A stretch of 58,646 nucleotides of DNA from Acidovorax sp. CF316 (GCF_000276605.1 NZ_AKJX01000221.1:1-58646); one strand, 5' to 3'; positions 24,644 through 32,723 are shown, counted from the first letter of the stretch. The notes: a model not told the origin generated them from the letters alone. A program made the numbers and translations.

Positions 24644-25021
24644 TCACCACCGCCTGGTATAGGCCAGGCAAGCCTCCAGCGCGGCTTTGATCTGCGCTGT
24701 GTCACGGTACAGGGGCTGACCCCAGGAATCCTGGTGCAATGCGTCCTCGCGGGCCTTCTGCTGGCGCTGCCATGCGGCCCCAAAGCCTTTGCGGCGCCAC
24801 CAGTGCATGCGTTGCACCAGCTGATCGATCTCAGCCCGCCCAGGCCCGCCGCCCATCACGTTTGGAGCGGAGCATTCCTTCAACAGCCAAGCACGGACTG
24901 GGTCAGCCGCATCGTTGAACTCCTTTCGCCTGTCCCGCCAAAGTGCCGTGCGGTGGCCGACAAGCAGCCCTCCCAAAAATGTGAGGAGCGAAAGAAGGGG
25001 ACTCTGGAGCAGCTCAAGCAT
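24644..25021 (-). CDS. Membrane-anchored protein opposing the early operon
   Basis: The ATG at 25021 has a GAGG box 7 bases upstream and yields 125 residues, MLELLQSPLLSLLTFLGGLL. One N-terminal membrane helix is followed by G-H-R-T-A-L-W-R-D-R-R-K-E-F-N-D-A-A, a pattern I have seen in short membrane-anchored proteins of betaproteobacterial prophages and genomes, then a helical cytoplasmic domain. It is read against the early operon. A rightward open frame over the same DNA (24608-25111) competes; I prefer this one because of the coherent anchor-plus-basic-helix design. Confidence 0.62.
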   Translation of the reverse strand: MLELLQSPLLSLLTFLGGLLVGHRTALWRDRRKEFNDAADPVRAWLLKECSAPNVMGGGPGRAEIDQLVQRMHWWRRKGFGAAWQRQQKAREDALHQDSWGQPLYRDTAQIKAALEACLAYTRRW

Positions 25022-25107
25022 GACCATCCTCTGTTGTTCAACCTGGCGCTTGCATGCGCCGCGTTCGTGCTGGGTTTTTACCTCACCGGCGGATTCGGAG
25101 GTGAGAA

Positions 25108-25374
25108 ATGATCGCCCGCCTGCGCACCTACAACGCCCTGCGCGTCACTACCGGCCCGTGCAGCGCCTATCGCATGGCCGCCCTGCACGAACGCGCCACC
25201 ACGCGCCAGCCAGCGGCACCCGCGCCCATCACCATGGACGGCCCGCACCCCAGCCGCAGCACCCTGCGCCTGCAGGCGTGGCTGCGCTTCGCGCGCTGGG
25301 TGGCCATCGCCCTGGCCGCCACGTGGTGCCTGTCTGCCGCTGCGGGCGTCGTGTACGCCCTGGCGTACTACTGA
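25108..25374 (+). CDS. Small membrane protein of the early operon
   Basis: A perfect GGAGGTGA box precedes the ATG. The 88-residue product (MIARLRTYNALRVTTGPCSA) has an Ala/Arg-rich N-terminal half and one C-terminal membrane helix (about 64-86, W-V-A-I-A-L-A-A-T-W-C-L). Function unknown. It resumes the rightward operon after the opposing gene. Confidence 0.6.
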   Translation: MIARLRTYNALRVTTGPCSAYRMAALHERATTRQPAAPAPITMDGPHPSRSTLRLQAWLRFARWVAIALAATWCLSAAAGVVYALAYY

Positions 25375-25387
25375 GCCGAGGCACGCT

Positions 25388-25403
25388 GTGCACACGTCTG
25401 CAC
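25388..25403. repeat. 16-bp prophage palindrome, copy 6, covering a start codon
   Basis: GTGCACACGTCTGCAC has one mismatched pair. Its first three bases are the GTG start codon of the next gene, so anything bound here, or the RNA hairpin it could form, would hide the start of translation. Confidence 0.8.
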
Positions 25404-25822
25404 AAAAGAGCCCGCTGCCGCCCGGCTTCAGCCTGTTCGGTGACGACGAGGACGAGGGCCACATCACCAGCGCCGCACCTGCTGGTGTGCCGGCTGCTGC
25501 CGCCCTCGACCCCGCGCACTGGCTGGTCTGCACCGGCACCCTCACCCGCAACGCCGAGGTGCGGGTGAAACCAGTGGGCAGCGAGGGCGATGCCGCCCCA
25601 GTCGTGTGCATAGACCTCGACCAGGTCACCCCCACCGCCCAGGCCGTGCACGTGGAGCAGGTGTTCACCAACGCCACCCGCGCCAAGGCCGAGGCCTTCG
25701 CCTCCCACCTCAAGAAGGGCATGCGCATCACCGTGCACTGCCCCCGCCCCGCCGTGCGCATGTCGTTCAACGACGCGCAGCACATCGAGGTGCAACCACC
25801 CCATTTGATCGATCACCAATGA
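25388..25822 (+). CDS. OB-fold, probable single-stranded DNA-binding protein
   Basis: The GTG at 25388 gives 144 residues (MHTSAQKSPLPPGFSLFGDD). After an acidic, flexible N-terminus the core (about 46-138) reads like an OB-fold: L-V-C-T-G-T-L-T-R-N-A-E-V-R-V-K-P-V, V-V-C-I-D-L-D-Q-V, and V-F-T-N-A-T-R-A-K-A-E-A-F-A-S-H-L-K-K-G-M-R-I-T-V. That matches compact phage SSB-like proteins. No acidic C-terminal tip is present, unlike bacterial SSB. The stop overlaps the start of the dNMP kinase gene (ATGA). A replication or recombination role fits the operon. Confidence 0.65.
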   Translation: MHTSAQKSPLPPGFSLFGDDEDEGHITSAAPAGVPAAAALDPAHWLVCTGTLTRNAEVRVKPVGSEGDAAPVVCIDLDQVTPTAQAVHVEQVFTNATRAKAEAFASHLKKGMRITVHCPRPAVRMSFNDAQHIEVQPPHLIDHQ

Positions 25823-26511
25823 GCACCCATAACACCATCGTCATCGGCCTCACCGGCCCTCTCAACTGCGGCAAGGACACCGTGGGCCAGCTGCTCGCCC
25901 AGCACTGCGGCGCGCACGTCATGGCCTTCGCCGACCCCCTGCGCGAAGAGATCGCCGAGGCCTACTGCATCGAGCAGGTGTTCCTCACCCGCCGCGATAC
26001 CAAAGAGCGTCCCATGGCCGCCCTGGCCTTCGCCCGGTGCCTTGATCGCGCCTTCGTCGACCGCATGGTGGTCGAGTTCCACAACGGCGCCGATGGCACG
26101 CTGCGCGACTTCCTCGAAGCACCCCGCAGCCCCCGCCAGATCATGCGCTGGTGGGGCACCGAGTACCGCCGCGCCAACTCGGCAGGCTACTGGGTCCACC
26201 GTGCCGCACAGCGCGTGTCCTGGCTGCACAAGGGCCGCCATGCGCGCCTGGTCGTCATCACCGACGTGCGGTTTGCCGATGAGGCCGAATTGGTCCACGG
26301 CATCGGCGGCCAGGTCTGGCAGATCACCCGCCCGGGCTGCGCGGCACAGACCGGCCAGCACCAGTCCGAAGTCACCGGCGAGGCATTTTCGCCCACCGCT
26401 GTGATTGACAACGCCGGCGACATCCGCCACCTGCAGCAGCAGGTGCTCAGCGCCTGGGCCGCGCGTGAATGGCAGATCCCCGGCGTGCGTGTGGAGGTGC
26501 CCGCGCAATGA
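25819..26511 (+). CDS. Deoxynucleoside monophosphate kinase-like protein
   Basis: The 230-residue protein opens with a P-loop, G-L-T-G-P-L-N-C-G-K-D-T (residues 10-21), followed by the F-A-D-P-L-R-E-E-I motif typical of phage dNMP kinases. Later it carries R-Q-I-M-R-W-W-G-T-E-Y-R-R and V-V-I-T-D-V-R-F-A-D-E-A, both conserved in the family. It phosphorylates dNMPs to dNDPs to feed phage DNA synthesis. It is coupled by ATGA overlaps to genes on both sides. Confidence 0.88.
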   Translation: MSTHNTIVIGLTGPLNCGKDTVGQLLAQHCGAHVMAFADPLREEIAEAYCIEQVFLTRRDTKERPMAALAFARCLDRAFVDRMVVEFHNGADGTLRDFLEAPRSPRQIMRWWGTEYRRANSAGYWVHRAAQRVSWLHKGRHARLVVITDVRFADEAELVHGIGGQVWQITRPGCAAQTGQHQSEVTGEAFSPTAVIDNAGDIRHLQQQVLSAWAAREWQIPGVRVEVPAQ

Positions 26512-26726
26512 CCCCCTACATCGCCCAAACAGCCCGCGCCAAGCCCGTGGGCACCCCCATGGTGGGCCGCTACCACTGCCCCGAGCTGCAGGCCCAGCCA
26601 GGCCGGGCGCAGGGCACGCAGGCCGCTGCCCTGCCCAGCCGCCGAGGCAACCGCCTGTACCACCCCTGCGGCCGCGTCACCGACCTCGCAGGCCTTCCCA
26701 TCACCACCACGGAGCCCACGCCATGA
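26508..26726 (+). CDS. Small early phage protein
   Basis: A 72-residue product, MTPYIAQTARAKPVGTPMVG, lies between two ATGA overlaps, which is the best evidence that it is translated. It is basic and low in hydrophobic residues, with R-Y-H-C-P-E-L near residue 21 and Y-H-P-C-G-R near 51, so a small metal-binding fold is possible. No family recognised. Confidence 0.6.
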   Translation: MTPYIAQTARAKPVGTPMVGRYHCPELQAQPGRAQGTQAAALPSRRGNRLYHPCGRVTDLAGLPITTTEPTP

Positions 26727-27316
26727 CCGTCATGCACCTCGACCCCGAAAGCCTGGCCGGCCGGGTGATCGCGCACCTCAAAGAGGGCGAAGGCCACCCC
26801 ATGCGCACGGACCTGATTGCGCGCGCGTTTGACGTTTCGCCCCGCGTGGTGCACACCCAGTTGGCCGACGTGGTCGCCCACATGGTCCTCAAGCGCGAGA
26901 AGGACCACGAGGACGAATACACCTACCGCCGCGGCCCGCAGTTCAAGATGGCCATGCTCGACGGCAAGCCCGAGCCAGTGATCGCAGCGCGCCATCTGCA
27001 GGCCCCAGCAGCAGCAGCGCCTGCCCCCGCCGAGCCCACGCGGCCAATCAGCCTCGAGCGCCTGACCCCCGACATGTTCGGCGTGCGCAAGGGCGTGCCC
27101 ATGCCCGGCCCTCGCGTGGCCCACGGGCTCGACTGGACACCCCTGCTCGAGCGCTTGACCGACGTGGGCGACAGCACCGACCCCATGCCCGCATCCGTGC
27201 GCCAGACCCTGCGCCGAAACATCAAGATCCTCGAAGGTCGCAAGGGCAAGGACGGCCCCCGCTTCGAGGTCCGCTCGATCAACAAAGACAACGTCGCCGT
27301 CTGGCGTGTCGCCTGA
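26723..27316 (+). CDS. Early phage protein with winged-helix-like N-terminus
   Basis: The 197-residue product (MTVMHLDPESLAGRVIAHLK) has an N-terminal segment, M-R-T-D-L-I-A-R-A-F-D-V-S-P-R-V-V-H-T-Q-L-A-D-V-V, with the spacing of a helix-turn-helix followed by a short wing. A Pro/Ala linker (about 95-108) leads to a C-terminal domain with Y/F and basic residues. It overlaps the gene before it and lies 13 bp before the ParB-like gene, so it may act with that protein on DNA. Confidence 0.6.
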   Translation: MTVMHLDPESLAGRVIAHLKEGEGHPMRTDLIARAFDVSPRVVHTQLADVVAHMVLKREKDHEDEYTYRRGPQFKMAMLDGKPEPVIAARHLQAPAAAAPAPAEPTRPISLERLTPDMFGVRKGVPMPGPRVAHGLDWTPLLERLTDVGDSTDPMPASVRQTLRRNIKILEGRKGKDGPRFEVRSINKDNVAVWRVA

Positions 27317-27329
27317 AGAGACCAGCACC

Positions 27330-29708
27330 ATGACCGACGCAAAAGACACCGCCACCATCGACCTGCCCCCGGCCGGCGCCGGCCCGCAGATGCGCATGGT
27401 GGCCGTGGCCAGCATCGTGGCCAGCACCACCAACCCGCGCAAGACCTTCAACCAGGACAAGCTGCAGGAGCTGGCCAACAGCATCCGCGAGAGCGGCGTG
27501 CACCAGCCCATCCTGCTGCGCCCTCTGCCCGCCAGCCGCGTGGAGGAGACCACCCGCGCCGCCAAGTTCGAGGTCAGCCCCCAGGCGGCCTGGCCCTTCC
27601 CACCCAAGGGCGCGGGCAAGCGCTCCGCCCCCATCGAATACGAGCTCGTGGCCGGCGAGCGCCGCTGGCGCGCCTGCCAGCTGGCGGCCGTGGTCGAAGT
27701 GCCCGCCATGATCCGCCACCTCACCGACGCCCAGGTGCTCGAGATCCAGATCATCGAGAACCTGCAGCGCGAAGACGTCACCGAGCTCGAGGAGGCCGAG
27801 GGCTACGGCTACCTCATGGAGGCCAACAAGCTCAACGCCGACCAGGTGGCCGAGAAGATCGGCAAGAGCCGCAGCTACGTCTACGCCCGCCTCAAGCTGC
27901 TGGACCTGTGCCAGGAGGCCCGCGAGGCCCTGCGCGCCGGCGACCTCGACGCCAGCCGCGGCCTGCTGCTGGCCCGCATCCCCGACGGCGCCCTGCAGCT
28001 CAAGGCCCTCAAGGAAGCCACCCGCAAAGACGGCCAGGGCGAGCAGCCCAGCTACCGTACCCTGCAGACCTGGCTGCGGCAGAACGTCATGCTCGCCCTC
28101 GAGCGCGCCGTGTTCGCCATCGCCGATGCCAACCTGGTCAAGGCCGCCGGCAGCTGCAAGGAATGCCCCAAGCGCACCGGCGCCAACCCCGACTTGTTCG
28201 CCGAGATCCCCAAGGGCAGCGCCACCGACCTGTGCACCGATCCCGCGTGCTACCACGGCAAGGAAGACGCCCACCGCACCCAGCTGCGCAAGAAGGCCGA
28301 GGCCAAGGGCATGGCCATCATCGAGGGCAAGGAAGCCGGCGAGATCACCAGTCCCTACGGCACATACCTGAAAGGTTACAGCCGCCTCGACGGCCATCGT
28401 CACGACACGGCCGATGGCGAGGCCAAGCCCCTGCGCGCCCTACTGGGCAAGGGCGCGCCCCAGGCCGTGCTGATCGAGAACCCGCACACGAAGGAACTGA
28501 TCGAAGCCGTGCCAACGGCCGAGGCAGAGGCCTGGCTGGTCACGCAGGGCGTGCTCAAGGAAGCCAGGCATGTGGTGAACGCGGAGGCCGACATCGAACG
28601 CCTGCAGAAGGATCTCCCCGACCGCCTGAGAACTGTCGGCGACAAGGCGGTGCGCAGTGCGGTGGACGAGCGCCTGATCACCTTCGACGGCGCCCAGCAG
28701 TTGCTGATGAACCCCGACTTCCTGCGCGCCTGGTTGCTTGCCGAGCACGACGGCGGCGGCGAGCCCATCGGCCCTTGCTTGAGCATCCCCGAGCAAGGCG
28801 ACGACGAAGCCCACGAGGCATGGGAAGAGCGCGTGCGCCTGCACCTGCAGCGCCTGGACGGCCCGGACCTGTTCCGCACCGTGGTGCGCCGCATGTTCGA
28901 GACTCCGTGCTGGCTCAACGATGCCGCCCTGCACCTGGCCGCAGCCCGCGGCATGGGCCTCGACACCGTGCCCGCAGAGCGCGAAGCACAAGAGGCCGAG
29001 CGCAAGGCGGTCAACGCAAAGATCAAGGACCTGAAGGCCAAGATTAAGGCGACAGAAAAGCCCGTCGCCTCCGAGAAACCGGCGAAAAAACTGCAAAAAG
29101 CAGCTACCGCGACCAAACTGGCTGCGCCCGCAGGGGAGGGAGCGGGAGGGGAGGCAGAGGCGCAGGCCGACATGGCAACCCCCTCGCTCAAACCGGCTGC
29201 GCGCGCGGGCGGCAAAGGCAAGAAGGGCACCACGGCCGAAGCGCCCAAGACCTCGAAAGAGCATGCTTCGCAAGAGATCGCGGCCGGCCTGCAGGCGCTC
29301 GAGCAGGAGTCAGCACCAGGCGGCGCTGCCGCGCCGCAGGGCGACGAAGCGCCGGCACTCGCCGGCGCGGCCGATGCCGGTGAGCATGCCCCTGCCGAGG
29401 CCCATGCACAGGCGCCTGCGGCGCAGGGCGTTGATCGTCGGCCTGGCGCTCCCGCGCAGGCCGCCGAGGCCGTAGGCGATTCCAGCGCTGCCGCCAGCCA
29501 GGCGGGGGGCGTGCTGGCCATCGGGGTCACGGTCAAGGTCAACGCCACCGCGCGCGGCCCCAAGCAGGCGCCCCACGTGGGCAAGACTGGCACCATCCAA
29601 CGCAAGATGGGCGCCACCGCCTGGGATGTGGCCATCCCCCGCGCCAAGCGCGGCGTGCCGCAGTTCGTGTCGTTCGACAGCACAGAGCTGGACGTGGTGG
29701 AAGCATGA
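27330..29708 (+). CDS. Large ParB/KorB-like DNA-binding protein
   Basis: The 792-residue protein (start MTDAKDTATIDLPPAGAGPQ) has a ParB N-terminal domain with T-N-P-R-K-T-F (34-40), G-E-R-R-W-R-A (109-115) and E-N-L-Q-R-E (143-148), then an HTH (168-190, A-D-Q-V-A-E-K-I-G-K-S-R-S-Y-V). An insert of about 38 residues interrupts the ParB core before GERR. A Cys pair set (S-C-K-E-C and C-T-D-P-A-C) near 275-310 suggests a zinc site. A long Ala/Lys-rich linker (about 555-725) ends in a small beta domain resembling a KOW/SH3 barrel. No parA gene lies nearby. It could bind dispersed sites, silence genes or aid replication. Confidence 0.88.
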   Translation: MTDAKDTATIDLPPAGAGPQMRMVAVASIVASTTNPRKTFNQDKLQELANSIRESGVHQPILLRPLPASRVEETTRAAKFEVSPQAAWPFPPKGAGKRSAPIEYELVAGERRWRACQLAAVVEVPAMIRHLTDAQVLEIQIIENLQREDVTELEEAEGYGYLMEANKLNADQVAEKIGKSRSYVYARLKLLDLCQEAREALRAGDLDASRGLLLARIPDGALQLKALKEATRKDGQGEQPSYRTLQTWLRQNVMLALERAVFAIADANLVKAAGSCKECPKRTGANPDLFAEIPKGSATDLCTDPACYHGKEDAHRTQLRKKAEAKGMAIIEGKEAGEITSPYGTYLKGYSRLDGHRHDTADGEAKPLRALLGKGAPQAVLIENPHTKELIEAVPTAEAEAWLVTQGVLKEARHVVNAEADIERLQKDLPDRLRTVGDKAVRSAVDERLITFDGAQQLLMNPDFLRAWLLAEHDGGGEPIGPCLSIPEQGDDEAHEAWEERVRLHLQRLDGPDLFRTVVRRMFETPCWLNDAALHLAAARGMGLDTVPAEREAQEAERKAVNAKIKDLKAKIKATEKPVASEKPAKKLQKAATATKLAAPAGEGAGGEAEAQADMATPSLKPAARAGGKGKKGTTAEAPKTSKEHASQEIAAGLQALEQESAPGGAAAPQGDEAPALAGAADAGEHAPAEAHAQAPAAQGVDRRPGAPAQAAEAVGDSSAAASQAGGVLAIGVTVKVNATARGPKQAPHVGKTGTIQRKMGATAWDVAIPRAKRGVPQFVSFDSTELDVVEA

Positions 29709-30241
29709 GCGGCCGCGCCAAACCCCGCCAGCAGCGCAGACGCCTGCACAGCCCCCTGCTGGCCGCGGCCGCCGGCGCCATGCTGCTGCAGCGCCACCAG
29801 GTCGACCAGCTCATGGGCCCGGTGCGCGCCGGCTTCACAGCCATGCGCCAGGCCGTGGCCACAGAGCTGCAATGGGCGCACGTGGTGAGCGCGATGAACA
29901 TCGCCGACGCCGTGGCCACCCGTGGCCCCGTCAAGGGCACGCACGGCCACATCCTGGCCGCCCAGCACGCCCTCGACGGCTACCTGCGCCGAGCCATGAC
30001 CGCCGGCAGCTGGGACCCCACCACCCTGGTCCACCTGGCCGAGATCGACGCCATCGAGACCGGCATCGAGATCTACCACCACCAGCTGCAGCACATCAGC
30101 CGCAGCGAGTTCCGCCGCGCCGAAGACTACGCCGCCGCCGAGGTGCGCAGCGCCGGCGGCGTGGCCCTCACCGCTGCGGCCGCAGCGCCCACCACCAACC
30201 CCCACCCGGCCAGCGCGCAGCTGACGTTTGCAGGAGTATGA
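29705..30241 (+). CDS. Phage protein of unknown function
   Basis: A 178-residue, mostly helical protein starting MSGRAKPRQQRRRLHSPLLA. The basic N-terminal patch could contact nucleic acid. The core Q-W-A-H-V-V-S-A-M-N-I-A-D-A-V...E-I-D-A-I-E-T-G-I-E-I-Y is well ordered. It overlaps the ParB-like gene and the AlpA-like gene by ATGA, so the three are coupled. I do not recognise the family. Confidence 0.68.
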   Translation: MSGRAKPRQQRRRLHSPLLAAAAGAMLLQRHQVDQLMGPVRAGFTAMRQAVATELQWAHVVSAMNIADAVATRGPVKGTHGHILAAQHALDGYLRRAMTAGSWDPTTLVHLAEIDAIETGIEIYHHQLQHISRSEFRRAEDYAAAEVRSAGGVALTAAAAAPTTNPHPASAQLTFAGV

Positions 30242-30528
30242 ACACCGTGAGCGCCCTTTCCATTCAGCCCGATCAACAGGGCACGCAACAAGCCCCCCAA
30301 GCCATGTTGCAGACCATCCCCCGTCCAATCCTCGGCCGCGGCGACACGGCGCTGAACACTGCCGACATCGCGCAATTACTGGGGTGCACACGAGCGCACG
30401 CCACTAACCGCGTGACAAAGTTGCCCGATTTCCCTGCGCCCGTTATCGACCTGTCGGAGCGCATGCGATGGTGGAGCCTGGCCGCAATTCAATCTTGGCT
30501 TGCCAAAAGACGGAAATGCTCGAAGTAA
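30238..30528 (+). CDS. AlpA/excisionase-like DNA-binding protein
   Basis: The 96-residue product (MNTVSALSIQPDQQGTQQAP) has a C-terminal winged-HTH segment, L-N-T-A-D-I-A-Q-L-L-G-C-T-R-A-H-A-T-N-R-V, then F-P-A-P-V-I-D-L-S-E-R-M-R-W-W, which is the pattern of AlpA-type regulators and phage excisionases. Being last in the early operon and close to the integrase gene, an excisionase role is likely. A degenerate copy of the prophage palindrome (30384) lies inside the gene. Confidence 0.68.
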   Translation: MNTVSALSIQPDQQGTQQAPQAMLQTIPRPILGRGDTALNTADIAQLLGCTRAHATNRVTKLPDFPAPVIDLSERMRWWSLAAIQSWLAKRRKCSK

Positions 30529-30536
30529 TCAAGTCT

Positions 30537-31523
30537 TTAAATTGTTCTGGACATTGGCGCTAATAGCGTTGATGTCTGCGCCTGCTCACCAGAGACTATT
30601 TCCAGTTTCACATTCTTCTTGTCAGTAGCCAATAGCTCCGGCTGGCCAAAAACTTTTAGAGCCTCAACAACATCAATGGTCGGATACTCGCGTCGCTCTT
30701 CCAGCATTCTGCATATCTCCCTATCCACAGGACGCGGAAGCAATGCCTCTTTTGGTAGTTTCGCGTCGGCGGCCAGGAAAGCCTGAACAATTCGCCAAGC
30801 TTCATAAAACACTTGCATAAAATCCCCATCATGATGGAGGGGGCAAATAACCATATTTTTCGCTTCATCAATACGGACGGCATCACTTCTGCCTTGTCTC
30901 GTAGGTACGATGCCGACCCGCAAGCCAGCTGCACCTTCCAACTGCGAAGGGTTAATTTTGATAGAGGTTCCAACCCATTGCTGCGTTGTGACTGAACCAA
31001 CAAACAGATCCGCCTTCCACAAACCTCGGATGGAGTATGGCAAACCGAGCCGCGTTGTTGGCTTTCTAAATGCTGCCGCCAATAAATTTAACCGTCTGCG
31101 GAGTTTTGGCGGCTGACCTGCCTGCCCCGTGAGGGCCCGTGATTCTTCCGTCAATACGTCGTGGGCAGTGTTAATCAACTGAACTGCTCCAGACTTCTCC
31201 ATCCCAAAAAGAATGGATTTAAGTCCAGTATTCTTAATTCGACAAAGCTTAATTGCGCTTTCAATACGGTTCAGCACCTGCGCATCCCCGTTATTCATTG
31301 CCTCGTGAACTGCATACTCAAAACATATCCCTACGTCGCCGTCTCCCGGACGATACAAGCGAGGAAGCATTTTGAGTTTCACGTTAGCATGCCCCCCCAC
31401 TTCAGCGACAACATCCTGCTTTAAGGCAGACAACACTCCCATCAGGATTGGCGCAACCACTGCGGTAATTGCCAACACCTCGTCGCCAACCGGGTTCAGC
31501 TGTCTCTCTCTTAGAACTTGCAT
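30537..31523 (-). CDS. Unrecognised protein with nuclease-like motif (defence candidate)
   Basis: The 328-residue protein (MQVLRERQLNPVGDEVLAIT) is encoded by clearly AT-richer DNA than the rest of the prophage, behind a GAGGGAG ribosome site. It sits alone between the early operon end and the integrase, a usual place for cargo. Residues could form a PD-(D/E)xK-type centre: E69 in C-F-E-Y-A-V-H-E-A, D172 in W-K-A-D-L-F-V-G, and K189 in V-G-T-S-I-K-I-N, with Ser at the usual acid position as in some restriction enzymes. The last third is helical. The nuclease call is inference from motif spacing; anti-phage defence is inference from location. Confidence 0.7.
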   Translation of the reverse strand: MQVLRERQLNPVGDEVLAITAVVAPILMGVLSALKQDVVAEVGGHANVKLKMLPRLYRPGDGDVGICFEYAVHEAMNNGDAQVLNRIESAIKLCRIKNTGLKSILFGMEKSGAVQLINTAHDVLTEESRALTGQAGQPPKLRRRLNLLAAAFRKPTTRLGLPYSIRGLWKADLFVGSVTTQQWVGTSIKINPSQLEGAAGLRVGIVPTRQGRSDAVRIDEAKNMVICPLHHDGDFMQVFYEAWRIVQAFLAADAKLPKEALLPRPVDREICRMLEERREYPTIDVVEALKVFGQPELLATDKKNVKLEIVSGEQAQTSTLLAPMSRTI

Positions 31524-31580
31524 AGCTCCCTCTCCGTGAAAGTTGTCATGGCATTGTGCATGAGTAACACGAAAGGTTTG

Positions 31581-32606
31581 CTACAACCGTGCTGCTATCT
31601 CTTCCTCAGTCTCACGGTAGTACGTGTTGTACAGCTCCTGTATGTTCTTGTGCCCGCTGATCTTGGCCAAGGTCATTACGTCATAGCGCTTGCTCAGCCA
31701 GGTCAACGCGGCCGCCCGGCTATCGTGGAAGGTCAGCCCCTCAATCATGAGACGGTCCCGCACCTTCCGAAAATTCACATCCCGGCTTTCGTCCGTGACC
31801 GTGAAATAGGCATCACGGCCCGCAGCGGCCGCAGCCGCCTCCAGCACTCGCAGCAGCTTCACCACACGCCTGGTGAGCGGCACGATGCGGTCCCCCACAT
31901 CGTCATCGGTCTTGTGCCTGGTCAGGTGGTAGATGCGCCGCTTGAGGTCCACCGTGGACCGAGACATGCGCAAGATCTCGGCCGAGCGCATCGAAGTGTG
32001 CAGCGCCACCAGGTAGGCCCACATCGCTTCTGTCTGCGGCAACGCCGGCGGCCGCCCGGTGCGATACCCCCCAGATCGCACGATCTGCCGGATCTGCTGC
32101 CACAGCGTCTTGTTGCGCCTGGCGTGCCCCTTGGGCGGCAGCGTGATGTCCTTCCAGGGGCTGGCCCCCGCCCACTTCCATTGCCGAATGGCCAGGGACC
32201 ACACCGGCCTGAACTGTTGCGCCTCGCGCAGCACGCTGGACTGTGAAACCACCTTCAACCGGGCATCACGCCAGGCCGCTAGGTCATCACCCGAGATCTG
32301 GTGCAGCACCTTGTCCGCGAGTTGGGGGAACTCGCGCAGCCAGGCCTCAAACCGCAGGTTGTCGGCCCTGGCCACCTTGGGCTTCTTGGTGACCTTCTTG
32401 TCGGTCACCTCGACCTGATAACGCCGCACCGCCTCGCGCAACGTGCGTGCCGGAAACTGCCCCCGCTTGCCGGCCAGTATGGCGGCCTCTTCAGCCAGCG
32501 CCCATGCCTCTGCCTGCGCCTTAGTGGGGAACGTTTGGGATGCCCTCACCCCCAAGCGCTCAACCTGCGCGCGCCAACCCTTCTCGACCTTCTTGTAGTA
32601 CGCCAT
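31581..32606 (-). CDS. Tyrosine-type phage integrase
   Basis: The 341-residue recombinase has an N-terminal arm-binding domain (to about 60), a SAM-like core-binding domain (about 75-160) and a catalytic domain with R207 (T-S-M-R-S-A-E), K232 (R-H-K-T-D), H294 and R297 (F-H-D-S-R), H319 (S-G-H-K) and the nucleophile Tyr329 or Tyr330 in N-T-Y-Y-R. A GGAGGTGA box precedes the ATG. It lies 181 bp from the tRNA-Leu 3' end with its start facing the tRNA. Confidence 0.95.
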   Translation of the reverse strand: MAYYKKVEKGWRAQVERLGVRASQTFPTKAQAEAWALAEEAAILAGKRGQFPARTLREAVRRYQVEVTDKKVTKKPKVARADNLRFEAWLREFPQLADKVLHQISGDDLAAWRDARLKVVSQSSVLREAQQFRPVWSLAIRQWKWAGASPWKDITLPPKGHARRNKTLWQQIRQIVRSGGYRTGRPPALPQTEAMWAYLVALHTSMRSAEILRMSRSTVDLKRRIYHLTRHKTDDDVGDRIVPLTRRVVKLLRVLEAAAAAAGRDAYFTVTDESRDVNFRKVRDRLMIEGLTFHDSRAAALTWLSKRYDVMTLAKISGHKNIQELYNTYYRETEEEIAARL

Positions 32607-32618
32607 CCACTCACCTCC

Positions 32619-32652
32619 GCGCGCGGGATTCCGCGCGGGATTGCCGCGGGAT
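32619..32652. repeat. Three tandem GC-rich 12-bp units upstream of the integrase
   Basis: GCGCGCGGGATT, CCGCGCGGGATT and a shortened GCCGCGGGAT follow one another between the integrase start and the tRNA. They may be integrase arm-type sites or an operator of int; no other explanation is visible. Confidence 0.5.
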
Positions 32653-32723
32653 CACAATGTAATACTGGATAAAATTCCAGTAGTTTAAAGCGTTCTGGTG
32701 ATGGGTCAACCGCCAAGGAAAAA

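Noticed and set aside
24608..25111. Plus-strand frame that would fill the early operon and overlaps the next gene by ATGA
   Set aside because: Most of its length is antisense to the membrane-anchored protein at 24644-25021 and codes for a poor Pro/Cys-rich sequence. Its last 40 codons do encode a hydrophobic helix, so a very small gene ending at 25111 cannot be fully excluded.
29188..30391. Minus-strand frames across the ParB-like linker
   Set aside because: They are antisense to the Ala/Gly-rich linker, where all six frames tend to stay open in GC-rich DNA.
30384..30399. Seventh copy of the prophage palindrome
   Set aside because: It has two or more mismatches, lies inside the AlpA-like coding sequence and is not a good dyad.
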